Shown: piece after piece, positions 1 through 9,077 of the stretch
Numbering within the stretch: the stretch's first letter is position 1
Layout: the number at the start of each line of letters is the position of its first letter
NCBI GenBank assembly: GCA_944332455.1
Contig: CALVJY010000007.1
Coordinates: 19,716 to 83,715 of the forward strand
DNA from: an uncultured Clostridia bacterium
Lineage (GTDB): Bacteria > Bacillota > Clostridia > Christensenellales > HGM11417
Reading direction: 5' to 3'
DNA length: 64,000 bases
Position numbers and translations under genes: made by a program
Notes under the pieces: model-generated
Database searches by the model: none
What the model saw: only the letters and a program-made list of their open reading frames with translations
Told to the model about the DNA's origin: nothing

Positions 1-3000
1 TTCTCTTCCGACCAGTTCTCCCAATCCTGCCCGTTCAAAGGCTCGGAGGCCGCCACGGTGTAGTCGATCTCGGCCACATAGGTGACGCCGTACTGCACCC
101 GCACCCATACCAGCGTGCCGCTCTCCCCCGCTTGGAAGACGTGGCCGAGGTAGTTGGCCCGGATGAGTTCGGCGGACGAGGCCCCCGCAAAGGCCGGATC
201 CAGCCCGAGTTTACGGAAAGAGGTATCCGAATTTGTCTTGATCAGCCAGTACTCGTTGTAGCCCAGCCGGCCGTAGGAATCGGAGACGTTGTACATCTCT
301 TCCGTCCCGTAGTTGCGGCCGATCATGCCGTAGTAGGGGTTCAGGCCGTTGGTGGCCGCAGAGTAGAGATCTCTCCGACGCCCGTCCGGGGCATAGACGG
401 CCATGGCGGTGGCCGAATAGCTCTCGTGCAGGGCGATCTGCTCGCCGTCGTACAGGGTGACCACGCCGGTGTTGTCGGTCTGCCGGTTGTTGATCCGGTA
501 GATGCGGGCCCAAATCGCCTCACCCGTCAGGCCGTGTTCTGCCAATCCATATTCCGCCGCTTCTTCGTCCGTCAGCAGAGTCTGCGCCTGCAACCGGGTC
601 TCGAAGGGGATCTCCGTGACCAGCTTCAGCGCGGAAGCCGAATAGTAGTTCTGATCTTCCGCTGTCGTAAAGCTTCCGCGGCCCGGCGCGGTAAAGCTGA
701 GGCGGATGACGCCGCTGCCGCGCATTTCAATTCCGGTCGTCGGAACGGCTGTGGCCGTGGTCTCCCCGTTTTGTTTTTTCACGACCTCGACGGTCAGCTC
801 ATACTGATTGAGGAAGGCCCAACTTTCTTTGTTGTTCTCTTCGCCGTTCTCTTCGTCGCTCTTGAAGATGTGGCGCCCGAGATATTGGCTCTCGGCGTAC
901 GTCGTGTTCTTTCTGTGCACACCGGAATAAAGGTTCAGGGCGTGGGGCTGGAAGGTCTCTCCCTCGAAGAACAGGAAGGGCCGGGTCAGGGTGGTGGTCA
1001 GCGTCTTGGCGCCGTTTTCTTCCGTCAGCACGGACTTGGCGCCGTCGTCCGGCAGATAGCCGTAGCTGCGGTTGTTGATGTAGGGGACCCGGAAACCGCT
1101 GACCCGGAAGGGGGCCTCCGCGTCGTAGACAATCCCGCCCTTGGGGGTGTAGGTTTTAACGCCGCCGCTCTCCGTTTCGTCAAAGCCGTCCGGGCTGTAC
1201 AAGATCCGGAAATGTCCGGTCGTCCCCAGCGCGGCGTCAAAGGCAAAGGGCCGGGCCGAGCTGGTCTGGGTCACCTCGATCTCGTTCCATTTATCATACC
1301 AATCACCGGTCGCCCATTCATATGGTTCACCGGGTTCACCGGTATTCGGATCTATCGGCTTGTCGTACTTGACAAAGACCTTGAAATTCGGAGCTTCCTC
1401 TTCGGAGTAATACTTGACGGAGGTCGTTCCGTCGCTGTTGATCAGGGAGATGCCGACATAATTGCTCCAACCCACCAGCCCTTCGTTGTGCACGACCTCA
1501 AATTCGCCGTAGTTGGTCACGTTTCTGGCATTGATGCTGTACACCTGGGCTTCGACGGTTTGATTGCTCCCGCTGTAGGTGAAGGGCACCGCGATGTCTT
1601 CAAACAGCGTGTTGGAGGACATGGCGCGGATGATGAGGTAATACCGCTGTCCCTCCGCTTTGTCCTGATTTGTCCAACTGTTCCAGGCCGCCTCAAAGGT
1701 CTGTCCCCGCCCCCACTCGGCGTCGTCCGAACTCCAATTCTGATCCGTGGACAGGAAGAACTTCATGTAGTTGGTCGCGCTCTCGGTGGTGGGCATGGAG
1801 AACCCGGCCTCGTAGGCGGCGGTGTAGGAATAGTAGATCTGGGTGGGCGAGCCGGCGATCAGGGTGTCTCCCGGCGCGAAGGCGTAGACCAGCCCGTCAT
1901 AGTAGCGGATGCCGTTGAGCGACATCAGCCGCACCGGCCGATCGGAGACCACCCGCAGGGTGGCCGAGGCCGAGTATTCCACGCCGTAGAAGTTGACCGT
2001 GTAGGTCAAGGTCTTGCCGTTGTCGGCCTGCTTGATCTCGTAGAAACTGTCCGCCGACCAGCCCTGGCCCGAGCCCAGCACCAGATCTCCGCCCAGTTCC
2101 ACGTTGACCAGATAGTCGTCGGGCTTGTAGGCCGTGGTGCTGTAGGGCGCCTTGGCGTAGAGGTAACAGGTCTGGGCCGTGCCCTGGGCGTTGATGAACT
2201 GGAGATAAGAGCCGTAGGCCGCATTGAGGCGGGAGATCTCGGTGCCCGCCGGGACGGTGATAACGTTGGTCCCGGTCTGGTCGGGTTCGGCGGACTGATA
2301 GTCCAACCGGAGGGCGAGGTGATTGACCGAGGACTTGGGCACGATCTCGAAGGCCACTTCGTCCGCAAAAGACACCGCCTCCTTCAAGTTGGTGCCGTAG
2401 CTCCCTCCCTCGTTGCAGCGGAAGACGTAGGTGAACCGCAGTTTTCCCGTTCTTCCGGCCTTCAGCGTCTCCGGAAATTCCAGAAGCTGCTCCGGGCTGA
2501 CGTTGTAGTTCTCGCCCGGGCGCTTCAGCGGCGTGCCGCTGGTATAGGTCTTGTCCCCCGGTGTGATTACCGTCAGCGTTGTCCAGTTGCTCTCGTCGAC
2601 GCGGTACTCCACGATGAGCTTTTGCCGGTTGCTGCCCGCGCCGTAGTCGGCGTTGGCGGAGTTGAAGTAGACCGTCGCGATCGCCAGCCCGTTTTCGTAG
2701 TACATCGACGTGTTGTTGGTCAGCGAGATGCCCTCGCCCTCGGTCAGGCGGAAGACCCCGGTCCCCACCTCGCGGCCGTTGATCTGTACCATGGTGCCGG
2801 GCAGGGTTTTGCTCTCGCCCCGCACGACGTAATGCAGATTTGCCTCGGCGTAGAGGGAGTTTCCGACCCCGTCGGGATAGTAGCGTACCGTCAGGGTCCG
2901 GGTCTTTTCTTGCTCAGTCGCGGAGCTGGTATCCCACCCCTCAAACTCCAGCACCTTCAGCTGCTCCTGCCCTTCGATGGGCCGGACCTTGGCGGCAAAG

Positions 3001-5822
3001 TTGATCGTCCCGGCGCCCTCTGCCACGCCGTAGGTCTGGGTGCTGTCCACCAGCGTTTCGCCCCTGGCCAGTACGATGGGATTGTCCGCGCTGCCGCCGG
3101 CCTGCCCGACCTGCCTGCCGTTGAGATAGGTCAGGTAGAAGGTCTCGGGCGAGGCCTCCTTGATCTGATAGCTGATCTCGTAGGGCTGCCGGTTGGTCAT
3201 GGCCTCCGTGGCCTGAATGTTGTCAAAAGTGTTGTAGGCCGCGGAATCTTTTTTAAACTTATATTTAAGGTTGGAAAAGTTCAGGTGCCAGGTCAGCGTT
3301 GCAGTCTGCGGCTCCCCAGTCGCCGCGGAGCTGTCGAACCCGACGATCTCGTAGTCGCCCTTGCCGCCCTCGGTCACCCCGCCTTCCGTGACGCCGTTAT
3401 GGAAGTACTCGTAGCCGGGATCACCCGCAGGGTACGCCTCGTACGAGTAGAGGTTCACCGTGTACGGGTTTTTGACATTGGCGATCTTGACCTCCATCTT
3501 ACCCATTTCCAGAATGGGTGAAGAGGTCTCCGGCTCGTAGGTGGTGCGATAGCTGAATTCGTACTGGTAGGAGGTGTTCTCCTGATTGGCGATGGTCTGG
3601 GAGATGGTGCTTTCGGACTCCGGTTTGGCGTCATTCAGGGTCTGGCTGATGACGACCTCGTCCCCCACTTTGACCTCCAGAGTCAGATCCTTTGTCCCGT
3701 CAAACTGCCACTGCTTCTCGTCCACCCCGTAGACCGCAGCCAAAAAGTAGTTGAAGGTGTGGTACTCGATGAACTGCACCCGGGTAAAGCCGAGATCATT
3801 TTCCGGCGTTCCGTTCTCGTCAATGTCCACCTGCACGTTGGTGATGGTCTGCCGGGTGCCGGACTCCTGCGAGATCATGATCAGATCTCCCACTACCGGG
3901 CCGTTGGTTCCATAGGCTTCCACGTCCGCCGCCGAGGCCTTTTTCAGGGTGTAGGTGATGGTGCTGGGATTGGTCGCAGTGGTCACGGTGGTCAGCTTGC
4001 CGGAGATTTTTTCCGTGGAGGCGCTGTTTTCGGGCTTTTGGCTCACCCGCTCGAAGTAGATGAAGTCCGGGTCGCCCCCCGTAAACGAAGCTCCACCCTC
4101 CTTCGCTTTCCACGCGCCGTTTTCGCAGATCAGCTCCGTCCGACCGCTTCCGTCCGTGCTGTCCAAGTAGGCCTTCCAGCCGTCCGTACCCAGCAAAAAG
4201 GCGATGTCGCTCATTTCGTCCACCTTCCGCTCGGTGCCGAAGTTGAACTCGCCGAACAGGCCGGACATGCTGAGGGCGGCCTGAAGGGTCTCTCCCTTTT
4301 TGGTCAGGGCGTTGTTATTGTCTTCTATGTACCCCTGCTTCCGCAGCCAGGCGATCGTCCCCACCGATTCAGAGGTCCCTTCCGAAAGACCTTGTATGTT
4401 CTGCAGATCCTGCACGATGCCCTTGTAGAAGGTGTAGGAAGTCTTCCCCACCTTCAGGGTGTAGGTGACCTTTTGGCCGGTCTTTTCGGCAAAGCCCAGG
4501 GCCGAGGTCAGCTCGGCAAAGCGGAGGGTGCTGTCCTTAAACTGCAGGTCCAGGGTCTCGGGCACGCGGTAGGTGATGGTGTCCTCCCCCACCACGCCCT
4601 CGGCGTCAAAGAGCTTGACCTGCACCGCCACCGACCCGTCCGGCAGGTTCTGGTAGCGGAACCGCCAGGTGTCGCTGATGTAGATCTGCTTGTCTTCGCC
4701 GGTGACCTGGGGATTGATGGTCAGCCGGAAGGGACGGTACTTCGTGGTGCCGACGGTCTGTTCGGCTCCGTCCTCGGTGACTTTGTCTTCCCGCTCGTAA
4801 AAGAGATTGTCAGAGCTGATGGTCCAGCCCTTTTTCTCCGCCGTGGGCTGATCGAAGGTGATCTCGAATTCGACCTTACCCACCGGTTCGGCGCGCATCG
4901 GGGGCAGGTTTGCAAGGCCGGGATTCTTCTCCAGCAGATAGTCGCTGAACACCTTGTTACTTTCCACCTTGATGTCGGCGTCGCGGAAGATCAGGTTGGT
5001 CTCGATGGTCTCGCCGTCCTCCTCCGTCTGCCGGATAGCCGCAAAGGCCCCCTCCTCCACAAAGGAGACCGAGGAGGGTACCACGATGTCGTTTCGGACC
5101 GCCGTCACCGTGGCGCTGACCGCCGAGATCATGGTGATGCCGTCCGAAAAGATCATGCGGGTGACCACGCCCTCTGTGGCCGTGGTAAAGGAGCCGAAAT
5201 CGTTGATGTAAAGGTTGTTCGCGGGCGAGAAGTTGTCCGGGTTGCCCTCCCCGACCAGATGTCTGACCAAATCGTCGACCTGCTCGGCCGTAAAGCCGGC
5301 GGGCAGATCTTCCTTCAGGGCCTCGGCCCCGGCCTTCAGGGTGTTGTACTCGTCCAGGCTGAGCAGATTGCGGAAGGAGGCCAGAAGATCGGCCACCCGG
5401 TTTCCGCCCACGTCCACCATCAGGTAGCCGGGGATCACTTCCTCCAGGCTGGGGGCGTTGTGTCCGGCCGCGCCCGCGGAGGCCGGAAGCTCGGAGGCCT
5501 TCCCGACCGTGATCTCCTGCCTGGCCCTGTCGTACCAGAAGGTGTAGCCGTCCGCAGCCGACCGCGGCACAAAGCTGAACTCGGCTTCGGCGCTGACGGC
5601 CGCCCGGATCTCGGGGGCCTCGATGTTGTCGGGGATCCCGGCGGGATAGGCCGTGCGGAGGATCCGGGTCATGTTGGACGCGTCTCCCCGATCGGCGGCC
5701 AGGTTGGCGCTGGTGAACGCCCCCGAAAAGGTGGGAATGAGGACCGCAGCCAGAATGCCGATGACGGCGATGACCACGATCAGTTCCACCAGGGTAAAAC
5801 CTCTCCTTTTCCTCGTATTCAA
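1..5822 (-). CDS. giant surface protein with type IV prepilin N-terminus (3' end outside window)
   Basis: The reading frame is open from a TTG start at 5822 to the left edge, at least 1940 codons; I read much of it codon by codon and found no stop. A purine-rich SD (AGAGAGGTG, 5830-5838) sits about 7 nt before the TTG. Residues 1-8 form a short basic leader ending in Gly, followed by FTLVELIVVIAVIGILAAVL, the class III prepilin motif: cleavage after G8, Glu at mature position 5. Residues about 34-170 fit a pseudopilin domain. Around 245-265 there is a BspA-type leucine-rich stretch (VPSSVSFVEEGAFAAI). The rest is beta-sandwich-like, with Big_3-type strands near residues 820 (YEIVGFDSSAATGEPQTAT) and 960-975 (FEGWDTSSATEQEKTRTLTV). 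Known pseudopilins are usually 100-250 aa, so this is an extreme fusion. Inference: exported through a type IV pilus/Com-like machine and displayed at the surface. No pilus assembly gene lies in the window. Confidence 0.75.
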   Translation of the reverse strand, partial: MNTRKRRGFTLVELIVVIAVIGILAAVLIPTFSGAFTSANLAADRGDASNMTRILRTAYPAGIPDNIEAPEIRAAVSAEAEFSFVPRSAADGYTFWYDRARQEITVGKASELPASAGAAGHNAPSLEEVIPGYLMVDVGGNRVADLLASFRNLLSLDEYNTLKAGAEALKEDLPAGFTAEQVDDLVRHLVGEGNPDNFSPANNLYINDFGSFTTATEGVVTRMIFSDGITMISAVSATVTAVRNDIVVPSSVSFVEEGAFAAIRQTEEDGETIETNLIFRDADIKVESNKVFSDYLLEKNPGLANLPPMRAEPVGKVEFEITFDQPTAEKKGWTISSDNLFYEREDKVTEDGAEQTVGTTKYRPFRLTINPQVTGEDKQIYISDTWRFRYQNLPDGSVAVQVKLFDAEGVVGEDTITYRVPETLDLQFKDSTLRFAELTSALGFAEKTGQKVTYTLKVGKTSYTFYKGIVQDLQNIQGLSEGTSESVGTIAWLRKQGYIEDNNNALTKKGETLQAALSMSGLFGEFNFGTERKVDEMSDIAFLLGTDGWKAYLDSTDGSGRTELICENGAWKAKEGGASFTGGDPDFIYFERVSQKPENSASTEKISGKLTTVTTATNPSTITYTLKKASAADVEAYGTNGPVVGDLIMISQESGTRQTITNVQVDIDENGTPENDLGFTRVQFIEYHTFNYFLAAVYGVDEKQWQFDGTKDLTLEVKVGDEVVISQTLNDAKPESESTISQTIANQENTSYQYEFSYRTTYEPETSSPILEMGKMEVKIANVKNPYTVNLYSYEAYPAGDPGYEYFHNGVTEGGVTEGGKGDYEIVGFDSSAATGEPQTATLTWHLNFSNLKYKFKKDSAAYNTFDNIQATEAMTNRQPYEISYQIKEASPETFYLTYLNGRQVGQAGGSADNPIVLARGETLVDSTQTYGVAEGAGTINFAAKVRPIEGQEQLKVLEFEGWDTSSATEQEKTRTLTVRYYPDGVGNSLYAEANLHYVVRGESKTLPGTMVQINGREVGTGVFRLTEGEGISLTNNTSMYYENGLAIATVYFNSANADYGAGSNRQKLIVEYRVDESNWTTLTVITPGDKTYTSGTPLKRPGENYNVSPEQLLEFPETLKAGRTGKLRFTYVFRCNEGGSYGTNLKEAVSFADEVAFEIVPKSSVNHLALRLDYQSAEPDQTGTNVITVPAGTEISRLNAAYGSYLQFINAQGTAQTCYLYAKAPYSTTAYKPDDYLVNVELGGDLVLGSGQGWSADSFYEIKQADNGKTLTYTVNFYGVEYSASATLRVVSDRPVRLMSLNGIRYYDGLVYAFAPGDTLIAGSPTQIYYSYTAAYEAGFSMPTTESATNYMKFFLSTDQNWSSDDAEWGRGQTFEAAWNSWTNQDKAEGQRYYLIIRAMSSNTLFEDIAVPFTYSGSNQTVEAQVYSINARNVTNYGEFEVVHNEGLVGWSNYVGISLINSDGTTSVKYYSEEEAPNFKVFVKYDKPIDPNTGEPGEPYEWATGDWYDKWNEIEVTQTSSARPFAFDAALGTTGHFRILYSPDGFDETESGGVKTYTPKGGIVYDAEAPFRVSGFRVPYINNRSYGYLPDDGAKSVLTEENGAKTLTTTLTRPFLFFEGETFQPHALNLYSGVHRKNTTYAESQYLGRHIFKSDEENGEENNKESWAFLNQYELTVEVVKKQNGETTATAVPTTGIEMRGSGVIRLSFTAPGRGSFTTAEDQNYYSASALKLVTEIPFETRLQAQTLLTDEEAAEYGLAEHGLTGEAIWARIYRINNRQTDNTGVVTLYDGEQIALHESYSATAMAVYAPDGRRRDLYSAATNGLNPYYGMIGRNYGTEEMYNVSDSYGRLGYNEYWLIKTNSDTSFRKLGLDPAFAGASSAELIRANYLGHVFQAGESGTLVWVRVQYGVTYVAEIDYTVAASEPLNGQDWENWSEE

Positions 5823-6031
5823 AAGATTCACCTCTCTTTCGGAGTTTCCCCCGATTTTTCCTCTTGATGGGCGGCAAATTTCGCCGACCCTTTTCCTGCC
5901 GCATGCCCGCTACCCGGCAGATCAGACTTTTTCTCCGCATCCCGGCGCCGAGCGGCCGTCCGGGAAGCCAAGGGGCCGAAACTCCTCTGTAAACAGCGGG
6001 AAAATGCCCGGCCGCAGCCCTTTTGAGCCTT

Positions 6032-6167
6032 CCGAAAAAGTATACCTTTTTGGAAGCCCTCCGGCCTTTTGATTCCGCCCTGAAAAAGAATGATTTCGTC
6101 TTGTTTCGATTGATCGGACAGGGCGATTTTTTTATTTTTCAGCTTCTCGGAAGGTATACTTTTCCGG
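6032..6167 (-). repeat. inverted repeat in the leader of the pilin-like gene
   Basis: Two GTATAC-centred near-palindromes, 6032-6053 (AAAAAGTATACCTTTTT core) and 6148-6167 (GGTATACTTTT core), are inverted copies of each other about 95 nt apart in the roughly 500-nt untranslated leader between the promoter near 6324 and the TTG start. They could fold with each other or act as a protein-binding pair. Function unknown. Confidence 0.45.
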
Positions 6168-6323
6168 AAAAAAATAAAGCGCCGGCGGAGCGAACGGCTC
6201 TTCGGCGCATCTTCACCCCTTATCCCTTCCCGTAAATTTTTTGTAAAGAAATCAAAATTGCAAAAACCTTCAAAATAACGCGGCCTTCCCGAGCCGCCGG
6301 ACCCTGCCTGTTTTTTCACCTCT

Positions 6324-6351
6324 ATTATACCATAAAATCAGAATTTGTCAA
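6324..6351 (-). promoter_or_regulatory. sigma-A promoter for the pilin-like gene
   Basis: On the minus strand TTGACA (6346-6351) is separated by 16 bp from a perfect TATAAT (6324-6329). It points at the giant gene and implies a leader of about 500 nt. Confidence 0.6.
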
Positions 6352-6870
6352 GTGCAAATGTCATAACTGGTAAGATTTTTGTCACGAACGGTAATTTTTC
6401 TCTCCCCGAAAGCCCCTTCCCGGCCACCCGGACAAGGCGCAAGCCAATCACCAACCTTTTTTCCTATTCTTTTGCGAAATATAAAAAATATCAGGATATT
6501 GCGCATTTTAAAGAACTGAAAAGACTTTGTAAAGTCCCCCGCGCTAAACCTTCGGCCGCATCTTCGCCTCCTTTTTCTTCCTTCTATCCACCATTGAACT
6601 CCATGATTTTTCCACGGAACAACGCCTTAGGCGGCTGTGCGGATGCACGAAAAAAATGAGCCAAATGACCTTCAAACCTCCTCTCGTCAACTTCCGCGAG
6701 AATCTGTCCCATGACCGCCACGCCGAAACGGCAAAAGACGAATGGCCTGATCCCGAAAGTCCGGATTTACTGTGTCGACGTCTGGTCTGTTCCCCTCTCC
6801 TTGCATAAAAAATTTTTCTTCAAAAATCGACCGAATTTTATAGCTGCAATTCCTGGGACATAGGAAAGGA
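6352..6870. other. AT-richer intergenic stretch, no gene recognised
   Basis: About 520 bp between the promoter of the pilin-like gene and the terminator of the seven-gene operon. Short ORFs here lack a ribosome binding site and protein-like composition. I see no RNA gene or repeat in it. Confidence 0.4.
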
Positions 6871-6890
6871 CTGACGGCAATTGCCGTCAG
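6871..6890 (-). terminator. hairpin at the end of the seven-gene operon
   Basis: A perfect 20-bp palindrome (CTGACGGCAATTGCCGTCAG) lies about 120 bp downstream of the last operon gene. The T-tract on the minus side is weak (TCCTTTCC). The same CTGACGGC core recurs in two other terminators in the window (39311-39366 and 61027-61060). Confidence 0.5.
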
Positions 6891-7007
6891 CCCCTTCTGC
6901 TCTCTGTCTTGATAGGTTTTGAATTGTGTGTTATCCGGTCCGATCCTCGACGGCCGGATTCCGTTCCGGTCTTGCTTTCTTACTCTGAATCAAGGCCAAA
7001 TACTCTT

Positions 7008-8963
7008 TCAGGCTGATTTTTTACGGAAAATCACGGTGCCGGCCAAAGCAAGCAGTCCAAGCATGGCGGATCCGGCTCCAACGGAAGAATTGCAGCCGCT
7101 GCAGCTGTTACCTCCGGTCGTTTCGGTCTCCTCAATAGTCAGCGTGATGGTGTCTGTCTGCCCTTCATAGGTCACGGTGATGGTGATCTCCCCTGCCTCG
7201 GAACTGTCGAACCCGCTGATCATGTCGGCGGTGACGGTCACATTCTCCTCGCTTTCTCCGCGCATGGCTGTGACGGTAATGGCGGAAAGATCCAGCTCCT
7301 CGCCCACCGTATAGGTGGTCTTGGTCGTCGAAGCGGTGATGCCGGTCACGGCGGGCAGGGAGACGGTCAGGTCGTAGGTCGCCGTCAGATCGCCGTAACG
7401 GACCGTGACGGTGTAGGTCCCGGCTTCCTCAAAATTCACTTCAGAGGTATCCACGGTGTACTGATCGGCGCTCAGCGTGATCTGACTTCCGGAAGCGTCC
7501 TGCGCCGTCACGGTCAGCCCTCTGTTATCGTAGTCTTCGCCGATGAGGATCGAGGTGGTCTGGCCGCTGACGGTGATCTGAGTGGCCGTAAATTCATAGT
7601 TGATTCCGATCGAAAGAGCCTGCAGGATCCCGGTGGTCGTGACCGTGCTGCCCGCAAAGTTGCTCCGCGAATTCGAAGACAGACGAACCAGCAGGAGATC
7701 GGAACCCGTTCCGGCGGGGCGGTCCTGGTAGAGCGAGGTCAGATCCAGGGCCACAGAAGCCGATTCCTGCTCCCCGAGGGACCCGTAAACATTGGTCCAG
7801 TAGCGGTTGTAACCGAAGAAATTCTGCGCGGCGTCTACATTCAGGACGTTGCTTCCTTCGTAATCGGTCAGATCACCTGTGAACGCGCTCTCTGTGCCGG
7901 CACTCTTCAGTTCGCTGGCGAAAGCCACATCGATTTTCGCGGAGAAAAGCCGGGTAAAGTTCAGCGCAAGTTCGGTGATCTCCCTCTCGGCATAGCTGCT
8001 GAGATCGAAGGCAAACACGGCATACTGCCCATACACCCAGTAACTGGGGCGGCGGTTTTCGGCCTGAGAGACGTTGCCTTCCTCATCCACATAGATCAGC
8101 CTGTAGTTGCCGTCGTAGGAGTTGGCCTGAACGTTTCCGCCGGCTTCGTCCACATTGTAGCTGACGGCATAGCCGTCCGTCCTGGCCATGTAGGTGTCGA
8201 CCAGATAGTCCCGGTAACTCCCGTCCGTGAACCCGACAGCCAGCGTCTCCAGATAGGATCCGGAAGCGGTCTGATCCCAGACCGTCCCGTTGTGGCTGAA
8301 GGTCAGGTTCCCCTGAATGTTGAACTGCCCGGCTCCTGTCACGCCGAAATACTCGCTGCCCGTCCCGTTGCAGGCTACATAGACGTAGAAATCCGCCTCA
8401 CCGGGGTTTTCCAGCGTATAGGCGTAAGTTCCCCAGCCGCCCGTAGAGATGGTCGAGGTCTGCCAGGTCAAGCCGGCTGCCCCAAAGGCTTCGGCCAGCG
8501 CCGCATCGCTCGCATAGGCTTCCGTTTGCCCGAGTCCGAGCTCGGCTGCGGAGACGGCTACGGCAGGGCTGGCCGCCGCATTGAACACGCCGCCGATCTC
8601 AAATTTTGTGGCGTCGGCAGGCACTTTGAAGGCCAGCACAAACAGATTGTTGGAAATAAAAGCGGGATTGGTGAAGCCTTCGGCCAGGGGATTGTTGTTC
8701 TCCCAGCCGATGACCGCAAACGTTTCGCATCCCCTGGCATAGACCATTCCCGCACCGGTGTCAGACTCATTCAGGGGAACGGTGTACTCGGTCCCGACCG
8801 CCAGAACGGTCTCTGCGCCCTTTTCACTTTGGACTGAGGTCGTCATGTCAAAAATATTGACGGCGGTCTCCTCTGCGGCGGCGGGGATCAGCACCCCGGC
8901 CATTGCGCTCACGCTCAGCGCCAGAACGGCGAACAGCGCCAGCAGTTTGTTGAACTTTCTCAT
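7008..8963 (-). CDS. secreted surface protein with Big_3 Ig-like domains and Cys-containing C-terminal anchor
   Basis: 651 aa. ATG at 8963 preceded by TGGAGG. Residues 1-31 form a signal peptide ending near AAAEE. The N-terminal part (IFDMTTSVQ..., residues about 35-130) resembles that of the other Cys-tailed protein of this operon (12900-14759), suggesting paralogy. Residues about 470-620 look like two bacterial Ig-like domains of group 3 (motif GFDSSEAGEITITVTYEG). The C-terminus has a GGNSCSGCNSS segment, then a hydrophobic stretch and FRKKSA: the Cys-motif / membrane / basic-tail layout of C-terminal sorting signals such as MYXO- or Synergist-CTERM, with no LPXTG. It is the last gene of the operon, 114 bp after its upstream neighbour. 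Substrate or ligand unknown; binding of a glycan at the cell surface is an inference. Confidence 0.8.
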   Translation of the reverse strand: MRKFNKLLALFAVLALSVSAMAGVLIPAAAEETAVNIFDMTTSVQSEKGAETVLAVGTEYTVPLNESDTGAGMVYARGCETFAVIGWENNNPLAEGFTNPAFISNNLFVLAFKVPADATKFEIGGVFNAAASPAVAVSAAELGLGQTEAYASDAALAEAFGAAGLTWQTSTISTGGWGTYAYTLENPGEADFYVYVACNGTGSEYFGVTGAGQFNIQGNLTFSHNGTVWDQTASGSYLETLAVGFTDGSYRDYLVDTYMARTDGYAVSYNVDEAGGNVQANSYDGNYRLIYVDEEGNVSQAENRRPSYWVYGQYAVFAFDLSSYAEREITELALNFTRLFSAKIDVAFASELKSAGTESAFTGDLTDYEGSNVLNVDAAQNFFGYNRYWTNVYGSLGEQESASVALDLTSLYQDRPAGTGSDLLLVRLSSNSRSNFAGSTVTTTGILQALSIGINYEFTATQITVSGQTTSILIGEDYDNRGLTVTAQDASGSQITLSADQYTVDTSEVNFEEAGTYTVTVRYGDLTATYDLTVSLPAVTGITASTTKTTYTVGEELDLSAITVTAMRGESEENVTVTADMISGFDSSEAGEITITVTYEGQTDTITLTIEETETTGGNSCSGCNSSVGAGSAMLGLLALAGTVIFRKKSA

Positions 8964-9035
8964 ACTTTTCCTCCATTTTTATTTTCTCTTTGTCCAGCCC
9001 GGAACGGTCTGCACAAATTGACTGCTGATCGACTT

Positions 9036-9069
9036 CTCTGCGCACGCAGGCTGTGGAGCGTGAGCAGAG
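9036..9069 (-). other. intercistronic imperfect hairpin
   Basis: CTCTGC and ACGC pair with GCGT and GCAGAG across a 10-nt loop, with small internal mismatches, in the 114-bp gap between the GxGYxYP-like and terminal surface-protein genes. No T-tract follows; a processing or stability element is possible. Confidence 0.3.
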
Positions 9070-9077
9070 GTAGCATG

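Noticed and set aside
132..5867. Two long plus-strand ORFs (1129 and 702 codons) opposite the pilin-like gene
   Set aside because: They are codon-phase mirrors of the minus-strand gene in high-GC DNA, lack SD and signal-like N-termini, and have Gly/Val/Leu/His-rich composition without domains.
5828..6319. 163-codon minus-strand ORF upstream of the pilin-like gene
   Set aside because: Its GTG start lies 4 bp past the TATAAT, so no SD could be transcribed, and it covers the leader inverted repeats.
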